From JARFPW01 sp035464655 (lineage in GTDB: Bacteria; Gemmatimonadota; Gemmatimonadetes; Palauibacterales; Palauibacteraceae), in contig DATHRZ010000119.1 of NCBI GenBank assembly GCA_035464655.1, positions 1-63,239 on the forward strand: a stretch of DNA of 63,239 bases, read 5' to 3'. The notes below the pieces were generated by a model. It saw nothing but the letters and a program-made list of their open reading frames with translations, was not told the origin of the DNA and searched no databases. How positions within the stretch are numbered: the stretch's first letter is position 1; each line of letters begins with the position of its first letter. Below are positions 28,061-38,754 of the stretch, piece by piece. A program made the translations under genes and the position numbers.

Positions 28061-29172
28061 GCGCGGCCGTATTTGCGCAACGCCCGCTGGAGCCGGTCGT
28101 GCGGCAGCGCGTGGACGACGAGGCCGTCGCGCCCACTCATCGTCTCGGCCGCTACCAGGGCGTTCACGATCGCTTCCTCGGTCGCCTCGACGGTCGCCTC
28201 GAACAGTGGGTCCATCCCGTCGTTGGGCCAGGTCTCGAGCATCGCGCCCTCGCCGGCCGCCCATGCTCCGGGATTGCCGGTCGAAACCGCGATGAACAGG
28301 TCGCCGGAGCTGTGCTCGCCCAGGCCGCCCATCCGGCCGATGGCGAGCGGCACCCGCCGGGCGAGCCGCCGGAGTTGCCGGGGAGCGAGCGGCGCGTCGG
28401 TCGCCACGACGACGATGATCGAGCCCCCCGGGGGAACGTCGCGGCTGGGGAGCAGATCCGGGATCTCCTTCCCGACGGGCACGCCGGCGACGGTGAAGCG
28501 CTCGCGGCTGCCGTAATTGGCCTGTACCATCACGCCGAGCGAGTGGCCACCGCCGACCAGCCGGGACGAGGTTCCGATGCCGCCCTTGAATCCGTGGGCG
28601 ATCATCCCGGTGCCCCCGCCGACGTTGCCCTCGGCGACGGGTCCGCCCGCCGCGGAATCCAGCGCCTCGAAGGCGTGCTCGCGCGTTACGTGCTGGCCAC
28701 GGATATCATTCAGGGCGTCGTACGTTTCGGCGACGACCGGCAGGGCAAACCAGCTGCCGGCCTCCGGATCGGGGTTGCAACCCGTCCGGTCCATCCACGC
28801 GAGAACGGCATCTCGCACGACCCCGACGCTGAACGTGTTCGTGATCAGGATCGGCGTCTCGAGAAATCCCGACTCCTCGATCCAGTGCGTGCCCGTCATC
28901 TCCCCGTTGCCGTTCAGCGCGTACGTCGCCGCGAACACCGGGTCGAAGCGGCGGCCGCGCGGGAGGATGGCCGTCACCCCGGTGCGGACGGGCCCCTCTC
29001 CCTCGACCACGGGCCCGGGCTCTCCGCGGATCAGCGTGACGGTTCCGACCTCGACGCCGGGCACGTCGGTGATCGCGTTCAGCGGGCCGGGTCGGCCCTC
29101 GAACGGAACGCCGAGATCGCGAGCCCGGGGCTTCGGCGTTTCCGCGGAGACGTGCACGCTCGCGTCGGTCAA
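28057..29172 (-). CDS. P1 family peptidase (DmpA/BapA type)
   Basis: 371 residues from TTG 29172, which overlaps the upstream stop (TTGA); GTG 29157 is the alternative. The DmpA fold motifs are ITDVPGVEVGTVTLI, NGNGEMTGTHW, EGNVGGGTGMI, FKGGIGTSSR and the autoprocessing Gly-Ser in PPGGSIIVVVATDAPL, where the freed Ser is the nucleophile. Members are N-terminal nucleophile aminopeptidases, some acting on D-amino acids or beta-peptides. No signal peptide is present, so it is cytosolic unless a start was missed. It sits between a propeller lipoprotein and the cupin fragment. Confidence 0.9.
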   Translation of the reverse strand: MTDASVHVSAETPKPRARDLGVPFEGRPGPLNAITDVPGVEVGTVTLIRGEPGPVVEGEGPVRTGVTAILPRGRRFDPVFAATYALNGNGEMTGTHWIEESGFLETPILITNTFSVGVVRDAVLAWMDRTGCNPDPEAGSWFALPVVAETYDALNDIRGQHVTREHAFEALDSAAGGPVAEGNVGGGTGMIAHGFKGGIGTSSRLVGGGHSLGVMVQANYGSRERFTVAGVPVGKEIPDLLPSRDVPPGGSIIVVVATDAPLAPRQLRRLARRVPLAIGRMGGLGEHSSGDLFIAVSTGNPGAWAAGEGAMLETWPNDGMDPLFEATVEATEEAIVNALVAAETMSGRDGLVVHALPHDRLQRALRKYGRA

Positions 29173-30425
29173 GGTCGCGAGAACACGGCGCCGTGCGGGC
29201 GGGCCGGACCCGCCTCGCCGTGCGGCCAGGAGCGCCGGTCGAAGGTCACGCCGGGCTGCGCGGCGCCCGGATCGCGAAACGTCGAGTCGAGCGCGAGTTG
29301 TCCCGTCTGCGGGTCGAGCCGCAAGACGAGCACCCGGTAGAGCGTCTCGCCGGGGTCCGACGTGAGAACGACACGATCTCCATCGGGTTCGAGCGAGATC
29401 CAGTGCGGTGCCCAGTCGTCGGCCACCGAGATCTCGTCGACGATCTGCGGTCGTGACGGGTTCGACACGTCGAGCGAGACGAGCCGCGAGCCGCCCGAGT
29501 GCGCATGCGTCTGGAGCCAGTAGTCGCCGCGAGTCGCCGGGATGGCGCACATGTCGGTCTCGTAGCTTTCCCAGGCAAACGTGTAGATCAGCTCGGCCCG
29601 TGGAGCGTCCGTATCCAGGTCGTGAAGCAGGTACATCGCGCAGCTGAACGTGGTCATGATCGCGGTCGAGCTGTCGGCCAGGAGCCGGACCTCCGCCGGT
29701 TCGCGGTGCTCACGGCCCTCCGGTCCCGGTTCCAGGCGTACGGTCCTCAGGAGCGCGAGATCCGACAGGCGCCATACCTGGAACGACGTGCCCTCGTGCT
29801 CGATCTGCATGTCCGTCGTCGTGCTCACGGCGCGGTCGATGGCCGGGATCGGTGTCACGCTGTAGGGACGCAGCTCCGGATCGACGGGGTCTGCCGCGTC
29901 GGCGAAGCGCACGGCGCGACCCGCCGGATCGATCTCGACCAGGCCGCCGGGGACCTCATTGCCTTCGCCCTTCATCTGGAAGGTGGAGAGGACGTTACCG
30001 TTGGGCAGGCGCTCGAATGAATGCGGATAGGCGTACTCGCCCATCTCGCGAAACTCGCCCGCCACCTTCGGCTCGAGCGGGTTCGAGAGGTCGATCAGGA
30101 ACGAGGCGCCGGCGTGGAACGCATTGACGAACAGCGTATCGCCCCGGGGCATCACGTGCTCCGAGTGATGAGCCATTCCGCGGATGCCCACGGGAACGCT
30201 CGCGACGATCTCGGCATAGGTCGGGGAGGCCGGGTCGGCGTCGATCACGGCGAGAAAGTCGCTGTCGCCTTCATCCTCCGCGCCCGCCCACACGAACAGG
30301 TACGGGCTCGGGGTGCCGTTCGCGTTACCGGTCGGCGCGTTATCGCTCCAATCACACGACGCGACCAGAGCGGTGCAGAGCAGTACGACCGATGCCGCTC
30401 GCCGCGAAGCAGGAAACCCGAACAT
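29169..30425 (-). CDS. Beta-propeller lipoprotein, selenium-binding-protein-like
   Basis: 418 residues from ATG 30425, with GAAGGAA seven bases upstream. The lipoprotein signal (SVVLLCTALVASCDW) has a good lipobox at VASC. Repeated blades follow: YPHSFERLPNGNVLSTFQM, VWRLSDLALLRTVRL, VSLDVSNPSRPQIVDEIS, WISLEPDGDRVVLTSDP. The PHSFERLPNG and GPARPHG elements recall the SBP56/methanethiol oxidase propeller, with His residues that could bind metal, but similarity is distant. Exported; function unknown. The stop overlaps the P1 peptidase start. Confidence 0.78.
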   Translation of the reverse strand: MFGFPASRRAASVVLLCTALVASCDWSDNAPTGNANGTPSPYLFVWAGAEDEGDSDFLAVIDADPASPTYAEIVASVPVGIRGMAHHSEHVMPRGDTLFVNAFHAGASFLIDLSNPLEPKVAGEFREMGEYAYPHSFERLPNGNVLSTFQMKGEGNEVPGGLVEIDPAGRAVRFADAADPVDPELRPYSVTPIPAIDRAVSTTTDMQIEHEGTSFQVWRLSDLALLRTVRLEPGPEGREHREPAEVRLLADSSTAIMTTFSCAMYLLHDLDTDAPRAELIYTFAWESYETDMCAIPATRGDYWLQTHAHSGGSRLVSLDVSNPSRPQIVDEISVADDWAPHWISLEPDGDRVVLTSDPGETLYRVLVLRLDPQTGQLALDSTFRDPGAAQPGVTFDRRSWPHGEAGPARPHGAVFSRP

Positions 30426-30477
30426 GTAGTTCCTTCGAAAGGGTGGCCGAACACGTTTCAGCTGAAACGTCCTCGGG

Positions 30478-31883
30478 TCAAATACGGGACCGGGCTCGAC
30501 GCATCTGCTCTTCGACGGCCGCGCCCGCCGGTCCGCCGGCCGCTGCCCGTCGTTCCAGCGCCGGGCCCGCGTCCCAGACCTCGTCCGGCAGCTCGGCCAG
30601 CCGCTCGTGCGCCTCCGCGCGCTCGGTTTCCACCAGCTCCGACACGGGCCGCCCCAGCTCCTCGGCCCGGCGCACGAGCCGGCCGGCCGCCGCGTGGGCC
30701 TCCTTGAACGAGACCCCGGCCTGTTCGACCAGCCAGTCGGCCACGTCGGTCGCCAGCGCCGCCGGATCGCCGCCGCCGGTAGCGCCGTCCCTGTCGCCCG
30801 GCTCCAGCGTCGCCACGGTCCCGGCAAGCACGGCCAGCGTGTCGGTCAGCCGGCGCTCGGCCGACAGGAGCGCGACCTTGTCCTCCTGGAGGTCCTTGTT
30901 GTAGCCGGTCGGCAGGCCCTTGAGGGTGGCGAGGAATCCGGTCAGCGTACCGAGCAGCACGCCGCCGCTCGCCCGCGCGAGCTCCGCGCCGTCGGGGTTT
31001 CGCTTCTGGGGCATCAGGCTCGAGCCGGTCGAGAAGGCGTCGGAGATTCGCAGCAGCGAAAACTCCTTCGACGTGTAGATCACCAGGTCCTCCGCCAGGC
31101 GGGTCAGGTCGATGGCGGTCTGCGTCCACACGTACAGTAGCTCCGCCGTCCAGTCGCGCGCGCCGACCCCATCGAGCGAGTTCTCGGTCGGCGCGTCGAA
31201 GCCGAGCGCGGCGGCGAGGCGGTCGCGATCCACGGGAAGCGTGGTGCCCATCCCGGCGGCCGAGCCGAGGGGCATCGTCCGCATCCGCTCGGCGGCCTGG
31301 GCGAGCCGCTCGCGGTTACGGGCGAGCGGCCAGAAGTGTGACAGCAGCCAGTGCGCGGCGCGTGTCGGCTGCGCCTGCTGGAGGTGCGAGTAAGCGGGAA
31401 CGATCACGTCGATCAGCCGCTCGGCCGTGTCGAGCATCGCCTCCTGCAGGCCGGCCATCGCGCCGTCGACCCGGGCCACCGCGTCGGCGGCCCACAGTCG
31501 CGCGTCGGTGGCGACGACGTCGTTGCGCGAGCGTCCGAGGCGCACGTTGCTGGCGACCGAACCGATCTCGACCTCGAGCCAGCGCTCGATCAACGAGTGG
31601 ATGTCCTCGTCGGGCTCCGAGGCGAGGTCGCCCTCGCCCTCGGCCAGCCGCGCCTCCACGGCGTCGAGCCCGGCGCGCAACACGGCGGCGGTTTCGGCAT
31701 CGAACGTTCCGATCCGCTCGAGCTCGTCGACCCAGGCGCGGTCGACCCGCAGCTCGTACGGCCACAGATGACAGTCGAACGGCAGCGAGCGATTGATGCG
31801 CTCCAGGGCGCGAGCGGGCGGCTCGGAGAACCTGCCGCCCCACAGGCCGCCGGGGGCGCCGGCAGCGCCCGGCTCGTCGGCCA

Positions 31884-31884
<1 letters not shown>
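30478..31884 (-). CDS. argH: Argininosuccinate lyase
   Basis: 468 residues. ArgH cleaves argininosuccinate to arginine and fumarate, the last arginine step. The fumarase-family signature TGSSLMPQKRNPDGAE is intact, together with RSRNDVVATD (substrate binding) and HLQQAQPTRAAHW (catalytic His and Thr). The start ATG shares one base with the argG stop, so translation is coupled. The C-terminus is long and Ala-rich. The propeller lipoprotein gene begins 52 bases downstream on the same strand. Confidence 0.96.
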
Positions 31885-33169
<1,285 letters not shown>

Positions 33170-33173
<4 letters not shown>

Positions 33174-33604
33174 GGCCGCCCGAGCGGCAGGGCGGCTCCG
33201 AGCCCGATCGGCTCCCGCAGCCGGCAATCGGCGCCGAGCAGGTGGACGTGGGTCACTCCGTCCTCGCCGGGCTCCCAGCAGAAGAACACCGGACGCCCCT
33301 CGTGCTCGCCGCGGAAGTCGACGTGCCCCGTGGCGCCACGATATACGCACCCGATTCGGGCGAGCTCGCCGAGGTAGCTCTCGAAGCGCGTCGTGATCTC
33401 GGCCACCTGCTGGCGCAGGACGCCGAGTTCGGGAAGCGGCTCCCCGCGATGCCTCGACTCCATCCGGCAGGCCTTGAGCTCGGGCAGTAGGGCCTGGAGC
33501 CGCTCGTTGTCGTGCTCGATGTCCGCCACGATGCGCCGCACGAGCGGAAGCGTCGCCTCCGCGCCGGTGCGATCGAATCGCCGCGCGATGAGTTTGCCGA
33601 TCAT
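33170..33604 (-). CDS. DUF2203 family protein
   Basis: 144 residues from ATG 33604, which overlaps the stop of the membrane gene upstream (ATGA). DUF2203 shows in TLPLVRRIVADIE (start) and the end strands GATGHVDFRGEHEGRPVFFCWE, HVHLLGADC. It is a helical, soluble protein with unknown role that is often found in Gram-positive and other bacteria. Being inside an arg operon may reflect convenience rather than pathway. Confidence 0.8.
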
Positions 33605-33951
33605 TCCTCCCGGGTGGAGGCCGAAGAGTCGTCGTCGGACTTCGCCTTGCGACGCGGCGCGCGTCCCGAGCGGAGCTCGACCCGGATGCCGCCGACCACC
33701 GCCGTCACGGTATTGTAGAGCGCCGCCGCGATCGCCGTGGCGAACCCCGCGCCGAGGCCGAACACGAGCGGGACGATGACGATCGCCCACACACCCATCC
33801 GCTCGACGAGGCTGGGTTCGGTGCCCGCGGGAACCTCGAGGCCGGCCACCACGACGAGTCCGATTCCCACGAGGAATCCGATCAGGCCGTACAGCGCCAA
33901 CCCGACGAGGAACGCGGACGACGTGCTGATCCGGCGTATCTGTACCTGCAT
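33601..33951 (-). CDS. DUF3566-like two-helix membrane protein
   Basis: 116 residues. Two membrane segments (FLVGLALYGLIGFLVGIGLVVVAGL, and the Ala-rich FGLGAGFATAIAAALYNTV) match DUF3566, ending with the amphipathic VGGIRVELRSG. The C-terminal tail is charged (KAKSDDDSSASTREE). Role unknown. It is first in the leftward operon with DUF2203, argG and argH. There is no ribosome site; TATCCT lies 7 bases before ATG 33951. Confidence 0.75.
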   Translation of the reverse strand: MQVQIRRISTSSAFLVGLALYGLIGFLVGIGLVVVAGLEVPAGTEPSLVERMGVWAIVIVPLVFGLGAGFATAIAAALYNTVTAVVGGIRVELRSGRAPRRKAKSDDDSSASTREE

Positions 33952-33958
33952 GCGGGAC

Positions 33959-33974
33959 AGGATAGCAGTAATGT
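33959..33974. promoter_or_regulatory. Back-to-back TANNNT boxes between divergent genes
   Basis: TATCCT on the complement (33964-33959) is 7 bases before ATG 33951, and TAATGT on the given strand (33969-33974) is 6 bases before ATG 33981. Only 29 bases separate the two start codons. Both genes lack a ribosome site, so both transcripts should be leaderless and their promoters overlap. Confidence 0.45.
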
Positions 33975-33980
33975 TCGCAC

Positions 33981-34265
33981 ATGAGCAACAAGGAAGCGAA
34001 GGAGGTCGAAGCCCCGCCGGACGGTAGTAGTCGAGCCGCCGAGCCGACCCGGCAACTCCTCGATCCGGCGCGGGCAGAGGCCGTCGAGGCGCAGGACCGC
34101 CGCAAGCCGGTTCCGGGCGGCGAGCCCGCCTGTCCCCTGTGCGGTCGAACGATGGTGCGGCACGTCGAGAAGCACCCGGCGCCGCGCGGCGGAAACTCGC
34201 CGTTCCGGGTGCGTCTCGTGTGCGGCTCGCACGACTGCGGCGCCTGGACGGTATACGACTGGTAG
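33981..34265 (+). CDS. Small zinc-ribbon-like protein
   Basis: 94 residues. The first half is charged and disordered. The second half has CPLCGR (residues about 51-56) and CGSHDC about 30 residues later, a plausible four-Cys zinc site with a short C-terminal strand (WTVYDW). No known family is recognised. It may be a nucleic-acid or protein adaptor. It has a leaderless start and ends 20 bases from the convergent SDR stop. Confidence 0.65.
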   Translation: MSNKEAKEVEAPPDGSSRAAEPTRQLLDPARAEAVEAQDRRKPVPGGEPACPLCGRTMVRHVEKHPAPRGGNSPFRVRLVCGSHDCGAWTVYDW

Positions 34266-34285
34266 GCGCGGGGCCCGCCGCCCCG

Positions 34286-34999
34286 TCAGCCCCCGAAGTC
34301 CTTCGCCCGGAACCGCTGTCCCGTCACGTCACGCGCCGCGTCGGAGGCCAGGTACACGAACACGTCGGTGACCTCGCCCGGCCGCGGCAGGGTGTCGGGG
34401 TCCTCGTCGGGGTAGGCGGCAGCCCGCATCTCGGTGCGCATGCTGCCGGGGTCGACGGCGTTCGAGCGGATGCCGTCGTCTTTCAACTCGCCGGCCAGCA
34501 TCTGCGACAGGGCCTCGAGCCCGTTCTTCGAGGCGCTGTAGGCTCCCCAGTAGGGCCGGCCGTGGTCGCCGACGCCTGAGGAGACGTGGATCATCGCGCC
34601 CTTCGTCTCGCGCAGCGCGGCGATCGACTCGCGGGCGCACAGGAAGGCGCCCGTCAGGTTCACGTCGACCACGGTGCGCCAGTCGTCGAGCGGGTATTCT
34701 TCGATGCCGACCCGTGGCCCGAGTACCGAGGCGTTGTTGACGAGGACGTCCACGCGCCCGAACCGCTCGAGCGTCGCCGCCACCCAGGCCTTCACGTCGG
34801 CTTCGGACGAGACGTCCGCCGTGGCCGTTAGCACGCCGCCGCCGTGGCCTTCGAGCTCGCCGGCGATCTCGTCGAGCTCCTCGGCGCCACGGGCGCACAG
34901 TGAGACGGCGGCCCCTTCCTCGGTAAACCGGCGGGCGAGGGCTGCCCCTAGCCCCTTCGAGCCGCCGGTGATCATCGCGACTTTTCCTTCGAGTTCCAT
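34286..34999 (-). CDS. Short-chain dehydrogenase/reductase
   Basis: 237 residues of the classical SDR fold. The cofactor site TGGSKGLGAALARRF (residues 11-25) is followed by CARGAEEL, NNASVLG, the catalytic Ser in IHVSSGVGD and YSASKNG (Tyr-x-x-x-Lys). An Arg after the second strand (CARG) favours NADPH. The active site is complete; the substrate is unknown, and no neighbour points to one. It diverges from the class III aminotransferase. Confidence 0.9.
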   Translation of the reverse strand: MELEGKVAMITGGSKGLGAALARRFTEEGAAVSLCARGAEELDEIAGELEGHGGGVLTATADVSSEADVKAWVAATLERFGRVDVLVNNASVLGPRVGIEEYPLDDWRTVVDVNLTGAFLCARESIAALRETKGAMIHVSSGVGDHGRPYWGAYSASKNGLEALSQMLAGELKDDGIRSNAVDPGSMRTEMRAAAYPDEDPDTLPRPGEVTDVFVYLASDAARDVTGQRFRAKDFGG

Positions 35000-35055
35000 G
35001 GGTTCCGCACCAGTTTCGGGAATCAGTTTCGTCGATAGTATGGAATGCGATTTCG

Positions 35056-35085
35056 TTGACGCTTCCGGCGGGCGCGGGTTAGCCT
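35056..35085 (+). promoter_or_regulatory. Leaderless promoter of the class III aminotransferase
   Basis: TTGACG (35056-35061), an 18-base spacer and TAGCCT (35080-35085), exactly six bases before ATG 35092. It is the best complete example of this promoter type in the window. Confidence 0.5.
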
Positions 35086-35091
35086 GACGCG

Positions 35092-36450
35092 ATGAGCACG
35101 CCCGACCAGCAGCAGCCCGGCCCCGGCAACCTTCCGCCGCGCATCGTCGCGGCCCCGCCGGGGCGCGCCTCCCGCGCGCTCGCCGATCGGCTGGCGGGCG
35201 TGGAATCGCGCAACGTCACCTACCGGTCGCGCGAGTTTCCCATCTTCTGGAACAAGGCGCGCGGGAGCAACGTCTGGGACCCCGACGGCAATCGCTACGT
35301 CGATCTCACGGCCGGTTTTGGTGTCGCGGCGGCGGGGCACGGTAACCGGCGGGTCGTGACGGCGCTGCGGCGTCAACTCGGCCGGCAGATTCACGGACTG
35401 GGCGACGTGCACCCGCCGGTCGCGAAGCTCAAGCTGCTCGAGCTGCTGGCTGAGCTGAGCCCGTGGGACGATACGAGGACCATCCTCGGCAACTCTGGCA
35501 GCGAAGCCGTCGAAGCGGCGCTCAAGACGGCGCGTCTCGCCACGGGCCGGCCCGGCGTGCTAGCGTTCACGGGGGCGTACCACGGGCTGACCTACGGGGC
35601 GCTTGCGCTGACGGACCGCGCGCATTTCCGCGCGCCGTTCGCCGACCAGCTCAACCAGCACGTCGTCAGGGTGCCGTTCCCGCCGGGGCCCGCGGCGGAG
35701 GCCGACGAAGCGCTCGCCGCCGTCGACGCGGCGCTCGCAGGACCCGCCGGCAAACGGGTGGGCGCCGCGATCGTCGAGCCGATCCAGGGTCGCGGCGGGA
35801 TCGTCGAGCCGCCGATCGGCTTCCTGTCCGGCCTCGCGGAGCGCTGCAGCGAGCGCGGCATCCTGCTGATCTTCGACGAGATCTACACGGGCTGCGGGCG
35901 CACCGGCGATTGGTTCGCGCTCGAGCACGAGGGCGTGACGCCCGACCTGCTGTGTCTCGGGAAGTCGATGTCGGGTGCGCTGCCGATCTCGGCCTGCCTC
36001 GGCCCGGCCGAACTGATGGACGCGTGGCCCGCCTCCGAGGGCGAGGCGATTCACACGTCCACATTTCTCGGGAACCCGATGGCCTGTGCGGCGGCCACGG
36101 CTTCGCTGCTCGAGATCCGGCGCCGCGATCTTCCGGCGCGTGCGGCGGCCGTGGGCGCCGCGTGGATGGCCGCGCTCGCCGGGCTCGCCGATCGGTACGC
36201 CGCCGTCCGCGGGGTACGGGGCCGCGGCCTCATGCTGGGGCTCGAGCTCGCCGATCCGGATTCCGGGCGCCCGGCCACGGAACTGACCGGCCGGCTGGTG
36301 CACGCGGCCCTCCGCCGCGGCTGGATCGTGCTGCCCGACGGGCCCGACGCCAGCGTCCTCTCGTTCACGCCTCCGCTCACGATCGCCGAACCGCTGCTCG
36401 AGCGGGCAACGGCGATGCTCGAGGAGTCGCTGACCGAATTGCTCGCCTGA
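35092..36450 (+). CDS. PLP-dependent class III aminotransferase
   Basis: 452 residues. Class III signatures are YVDLTAGFGVAAAGHGN, ILGNSGSEAVEAALKTAR, AYHGLTYGAL, EPIQGRGG, IFDEIYTGCGRTGDW and the PLP Lys in LCLGKSMSGALPIS. The order and length fit 4-aminobutyrate or related omega-amino acid aminotransferases, which often transfer the distal amino group to 2-oxoglutarate; exact substrate is open. It heads a rightward unit with the Nfu-N and PD40 genes. Confidence 0.9.
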   Translation: MSTPDQQQPGPGNLPPRIVAAPPGRASRALADRLAGVESRNVTYRSREFPIFWNKARGSNVWDPDGNRYVDLTAGFGVAAAGHGNRRVVTALRRQLGRQIHGLGDVHPPVAKLKLLELLAELSPWDDTRTILGNSGSEAVEAALKTARLATGRPGVLAFTGAYHGLTYGALALTDRAHFRAPFADQLNQHVVRVPFPPGPAAEADEALAAVDAALAGPAGKRVGAAIVEPIQGRGGIVEPPIGFLSGLAERCSERGILLIFDEIYTGCGRTGDWFALEHEGVTPDLLCLGKSMSGALPISACLGPAELMDAWPASEGEAIHTSTFLGNPMACAAATASLLEIRRRDLPARAAAVGAAWMAALAGLADRYAAVRGVRGRGLMLGLELADPDSGRPATELTGRLVHAALRRGWIVLPDGPDASVLSFTPPLTIAEPLLERATAMLEESLTELLA

Positions 36451-36533
36451 CCATCAGCGCGCGGGTAGATTCGCAGTCGGCGCCCGTTCATCGAGTTCCG
36501 CGAACCCCGCACGCGACGCACAGGAGGACCATC

Positions 36534-36809
36534 ATGGCGTTGCCGGTCATACAGGTGCAGGGCACCCCGAACCCGAACGCGGCCAAGTTCGTGCTCGGAG
36601 CGAGTACGCTCGGCGAGGAAGGCCGTACGTACTTCGACGCGGAGGCCGCGGAGGGAGACCCGCTGGCCGAGCGGCTGTTCGGGGTGGACGGAGTGCGGGC
36701 GCTGTTCATGGTCGACAACTTCATCACGGTGACCAAGGCGGAGGGCGCGACCTGGGACGATCTGGTCGAGCCGATCCGTGAAGCCATACAAGAGGAGCTG
36801 GGAGAGTGA
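36534..36809 (+). CDS. Nfu/NifU N-terminal domain protein
   Basis: 91 residues from ATG 36534 with AGGAGG seven bases upstream. The Nfu_N domain starts with VQGTPNPNAAKFVLG and ends with RALFMVDNFITVTKAEG and WDDLVEPIREAIQEEL. In Nfu proteins this domain sits before the Cys-x-x-Cys scaffold domain; here it stands alone, without Cys, so it cannot carry a cluster by itself. It may help another Fe-S factor. The stop overlaps the GTG of the PD40 gene. Confidence 0.85.
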   Translation: MALPVIQVQGTPNPNAAKFVLGASTLGEEGRTYFDAEAAEGDPLAERLFGVDGVRALFMVDNFITVTKAEGATWDDLVEPIREAIQEELGE

Positions 36810-37930
36810 TTTTTCGTTTGCTGATGATCGCCGCGCTGGTGGCGGGATGTGCGGAGGGTACGGCCGAGGACGGAGACGCGGCGTCGCGCGCGGACGCCAG
36901 CGAGGCGGAATCCGCCCGGATCGATCCCGGATTCGAGACCGGCTCCGCGCCGGTCGATTCGTTGCTCGACGAGCGCGAGGTGCATCTCGCGAACCTGCGT
37001 CAGCTCACCTTCGGGGGGCAGAACGCCGAGGCCTACTTCTCACCCGACGACGAACAGCTGATCTTCCAGGCCACTCCGCGCGACGGCACCTGCGACCAGC
37101 AGTACGTGATGAACGTGGACGGGAGTGATCTGCGGCTCGTGAGCACGGGCCTCGGGCGTACGACCTGCGGCTACTTCGTGCCCGGCTCGGAGCGCATCGT
37201 CTACTCGTCCACGCACCTGGCCGACGAGGCCTGCCCGGCCGAGCCCGACTACTCGCGGGGCTACGTGTGGGCGATCTATCCCGCGTTCGACGTGTTCTCC
37301 GCCGCCGCCGACGGGAGCGACCTGAGGCGGCTCACCGAGGCCGAGGGTTACGACGCCGAGGCGACCCTGTCGCGCGACGGCGAGTGGATCGTGTTCACCT
37401 CGGTGCGCGACGGCGACCTCGACATCTACAAGATGCGCGCGGACGGGAGCGAAGTGACGCGCCTGACCGACGAGGTGGGGTACGACGGTGGCCCGTTCTT
37501 CTCGTACGACGGGACGAAGATCGTCTACCGGGCGCACCACCCGGACACCGAAGAGCAAGTTGCTGACTACCGTCGCCTGCTGGCCGAGAATCTCATCCGG
37601 CCGTCGCAGCTCGACATCTGGATCATGGACGCCGACGGTTCCGACAAGCGGAACCTGACCGACAACGGGGCGGCGAACTTCGGGCCCTACTTCTTCCCGA
37701 ACGGACAGCGGGTGATCTTCTCGTCGAACATGGACGACCCCGAGGGCCGTGAGTTCGACCTGTATGCGATCGACGTCACCGGTGAGAACCTCGAGCGCAT
37801 CACCTACACGGGCGACTTCGACGGCTTCCCGATGTTCAACTCCGACGGCTCGCGGCTAGTGTTCGCCTCGAACCGCGGCAACGAGCTCCCGCGCGAGACG
37901 AACCTGTTCATGGCCGACTGGGTGGACTGA
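36806..37930 (+). CDS. PD40/TolB-like propeller lipoprotein
   Basis: 374 residues from GTG 36806, overlapping the Nfu-N stop (GTGA). The lipoprotein signal MIFRLLMIAALVAGC has lipobox VAGC at about residue 15. At least five PD40 blades follow (LTFGGQNAEAYFSPDDEQL, DAEATLSRDGEWIVFTSVRD, GPFFSYDGTKIVYRAHHP, GPYFFPNGQRVIFSSN, FPMFNSDGSRLVFASN), as in TolB-type propellers. It is exported and anchored, probably at the outer membrane. Ligand unknown; such proteins can bind peptides or sugars. Confidence 0.85.
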   Translation: MIFRLLMIAALVAGCAEGTAEDGDAASRADASEAESARIDPGFETGSAPVDSLLDEREVHLANLRQLTFGGQNAEAYFSPDDEQLIFQATPRDGTCDQQYVMNVDGSDLRLVSTGLGRTTCGYFVPGSERIVYSSTHLADEACPAEPDYSRGYVWAIYPAFDVFSAAADGSDLRRLTEAEGYDAEATLSRDGEWIVFTSVRDGDLDIYKMRADGSEVTRLTDEVGYDGGPFFSYDGTKIVYRAHHPDTEEQVADYRRLLAENLIRPSQLDIWIMDADGSDKRNLTDNGAANFGPYFFPNGQRVIFSSNMDDPEGREFDLYAIDVTGENLERITYTGDFDGFPMFNSDGSRLVFASNRGNELPRETNLFMADWVD

Positions 37931-37935
37931 CGGGC

Positions 37936-38754
37936 GTGACCACTGAAGGCGAGTCGGCTCCCGAGCCCATCACCTTTCAGCCGAGCATCTACCCGAAGGT
38001 CCTCTCGCTCCTGCCGGAGGCCAGGGATCTGCGCATTCTCGACGTCGGGGCGGGTGAAGGATACTTCTCCAGATTGATGCAGCAGACCGGCTACAGGGAT
38101 GTTACCGGCTGCGACTTTCTCGAACAGCTCTGGAAGTGCCCGGACATACCTTTCGTCAAGGCGAACCTCAACGACGGGATTCCTCTCGACGATGCGTCCT
38201 TCGACTGCATCGTCTCCATCGAAGTGATCGAGCATGTCGAGAACCACAGTCGTTTCGTCTCGGAGCTCGTCCGGCTTCTGAAGCCGGGAGGGACGCTGAT
38301 CATTTCGACGCCGAATACGGTGACCATCTCGGGTCGCTGGCATTTCTTCATGTACGGCTACAATGATTGCGCGCCCCTGCCGCTCGATCCCACGCTCGAC
38401 GCGTACTGGATGCAACACATCAACCCCGTGAGCCTTCCCGAGCTGTTGTTCCACCTCGAGCGGCACGGAGCGGTGCTGAAGACCGTTGCAACCAATCGCT
38501 ATCGGAAGGCGGCCTCCTTCTGGTGGCCTGTGCTCCGTCCGTTGCTCGGTCTCGCGCTGCGGCGAAAGTTGCTGCGGCGGAAGCATGCCGCGCAGCGGGA
38601 CCTGCACGAACGGCATCTCCATTGGATGCTGTCGCGCAACGTCCTGCTCGGCCGGATCCTGATCGCCGTGGCGACAAAGACAGGTGAGGTTCGAGCCTAC
38701 CCGCCGCCCGCCTCGTCGGCCGGGAACGCCTCGCCGGGCGGCAGCACTTCGTAG
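37936..38754 (+). CDS. Class I SAM-dependent methyltransferase
   Basis: 272 residues from GTG 37936. The SAM site LRILDVGAGEGYFSRLM (motif I) and FDCIVSIEVIEHVENHSRF with LKPGGTLIIST are complete; type UbiG/SmtA-like. The middle to late part (TPNTVTISGRWHFFMYGYND) occurs in methyltransferases of polysaccharide or lipid clusters. Arg codons AGA and AGG and a lower GC level than its neighbours suggest acquisition. The last 18 codons overlap the convergent glycosyltransferase gene and are Pro/Ser/Gly-rich, so a former stop has probably been lost. Confidence 0.85.
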   Translation: MTTEGESAPEPITFQPSIYPKVLSLLPEARDLRILDVGAGEGYFSRLMQQTGYRDVTGCDFLEQLWKCPDIPFVKANLNDGIPLDDASFDCIVSIEVIEHVENHSRFVSELVRLLKPGGTLIISTPNTVTISGRWHFFMYGYNDCAPLPLDPTLDAYWMQHINPVSLPELLFHLERHGAVLKTVATNRYRKAASFWWPVLRPLLGLALRRKLLRRKHAAQRDLHERHLHWMLSRNVLLGRILIAVATKTGEVRAYPPPASSAGNASPGGSTS

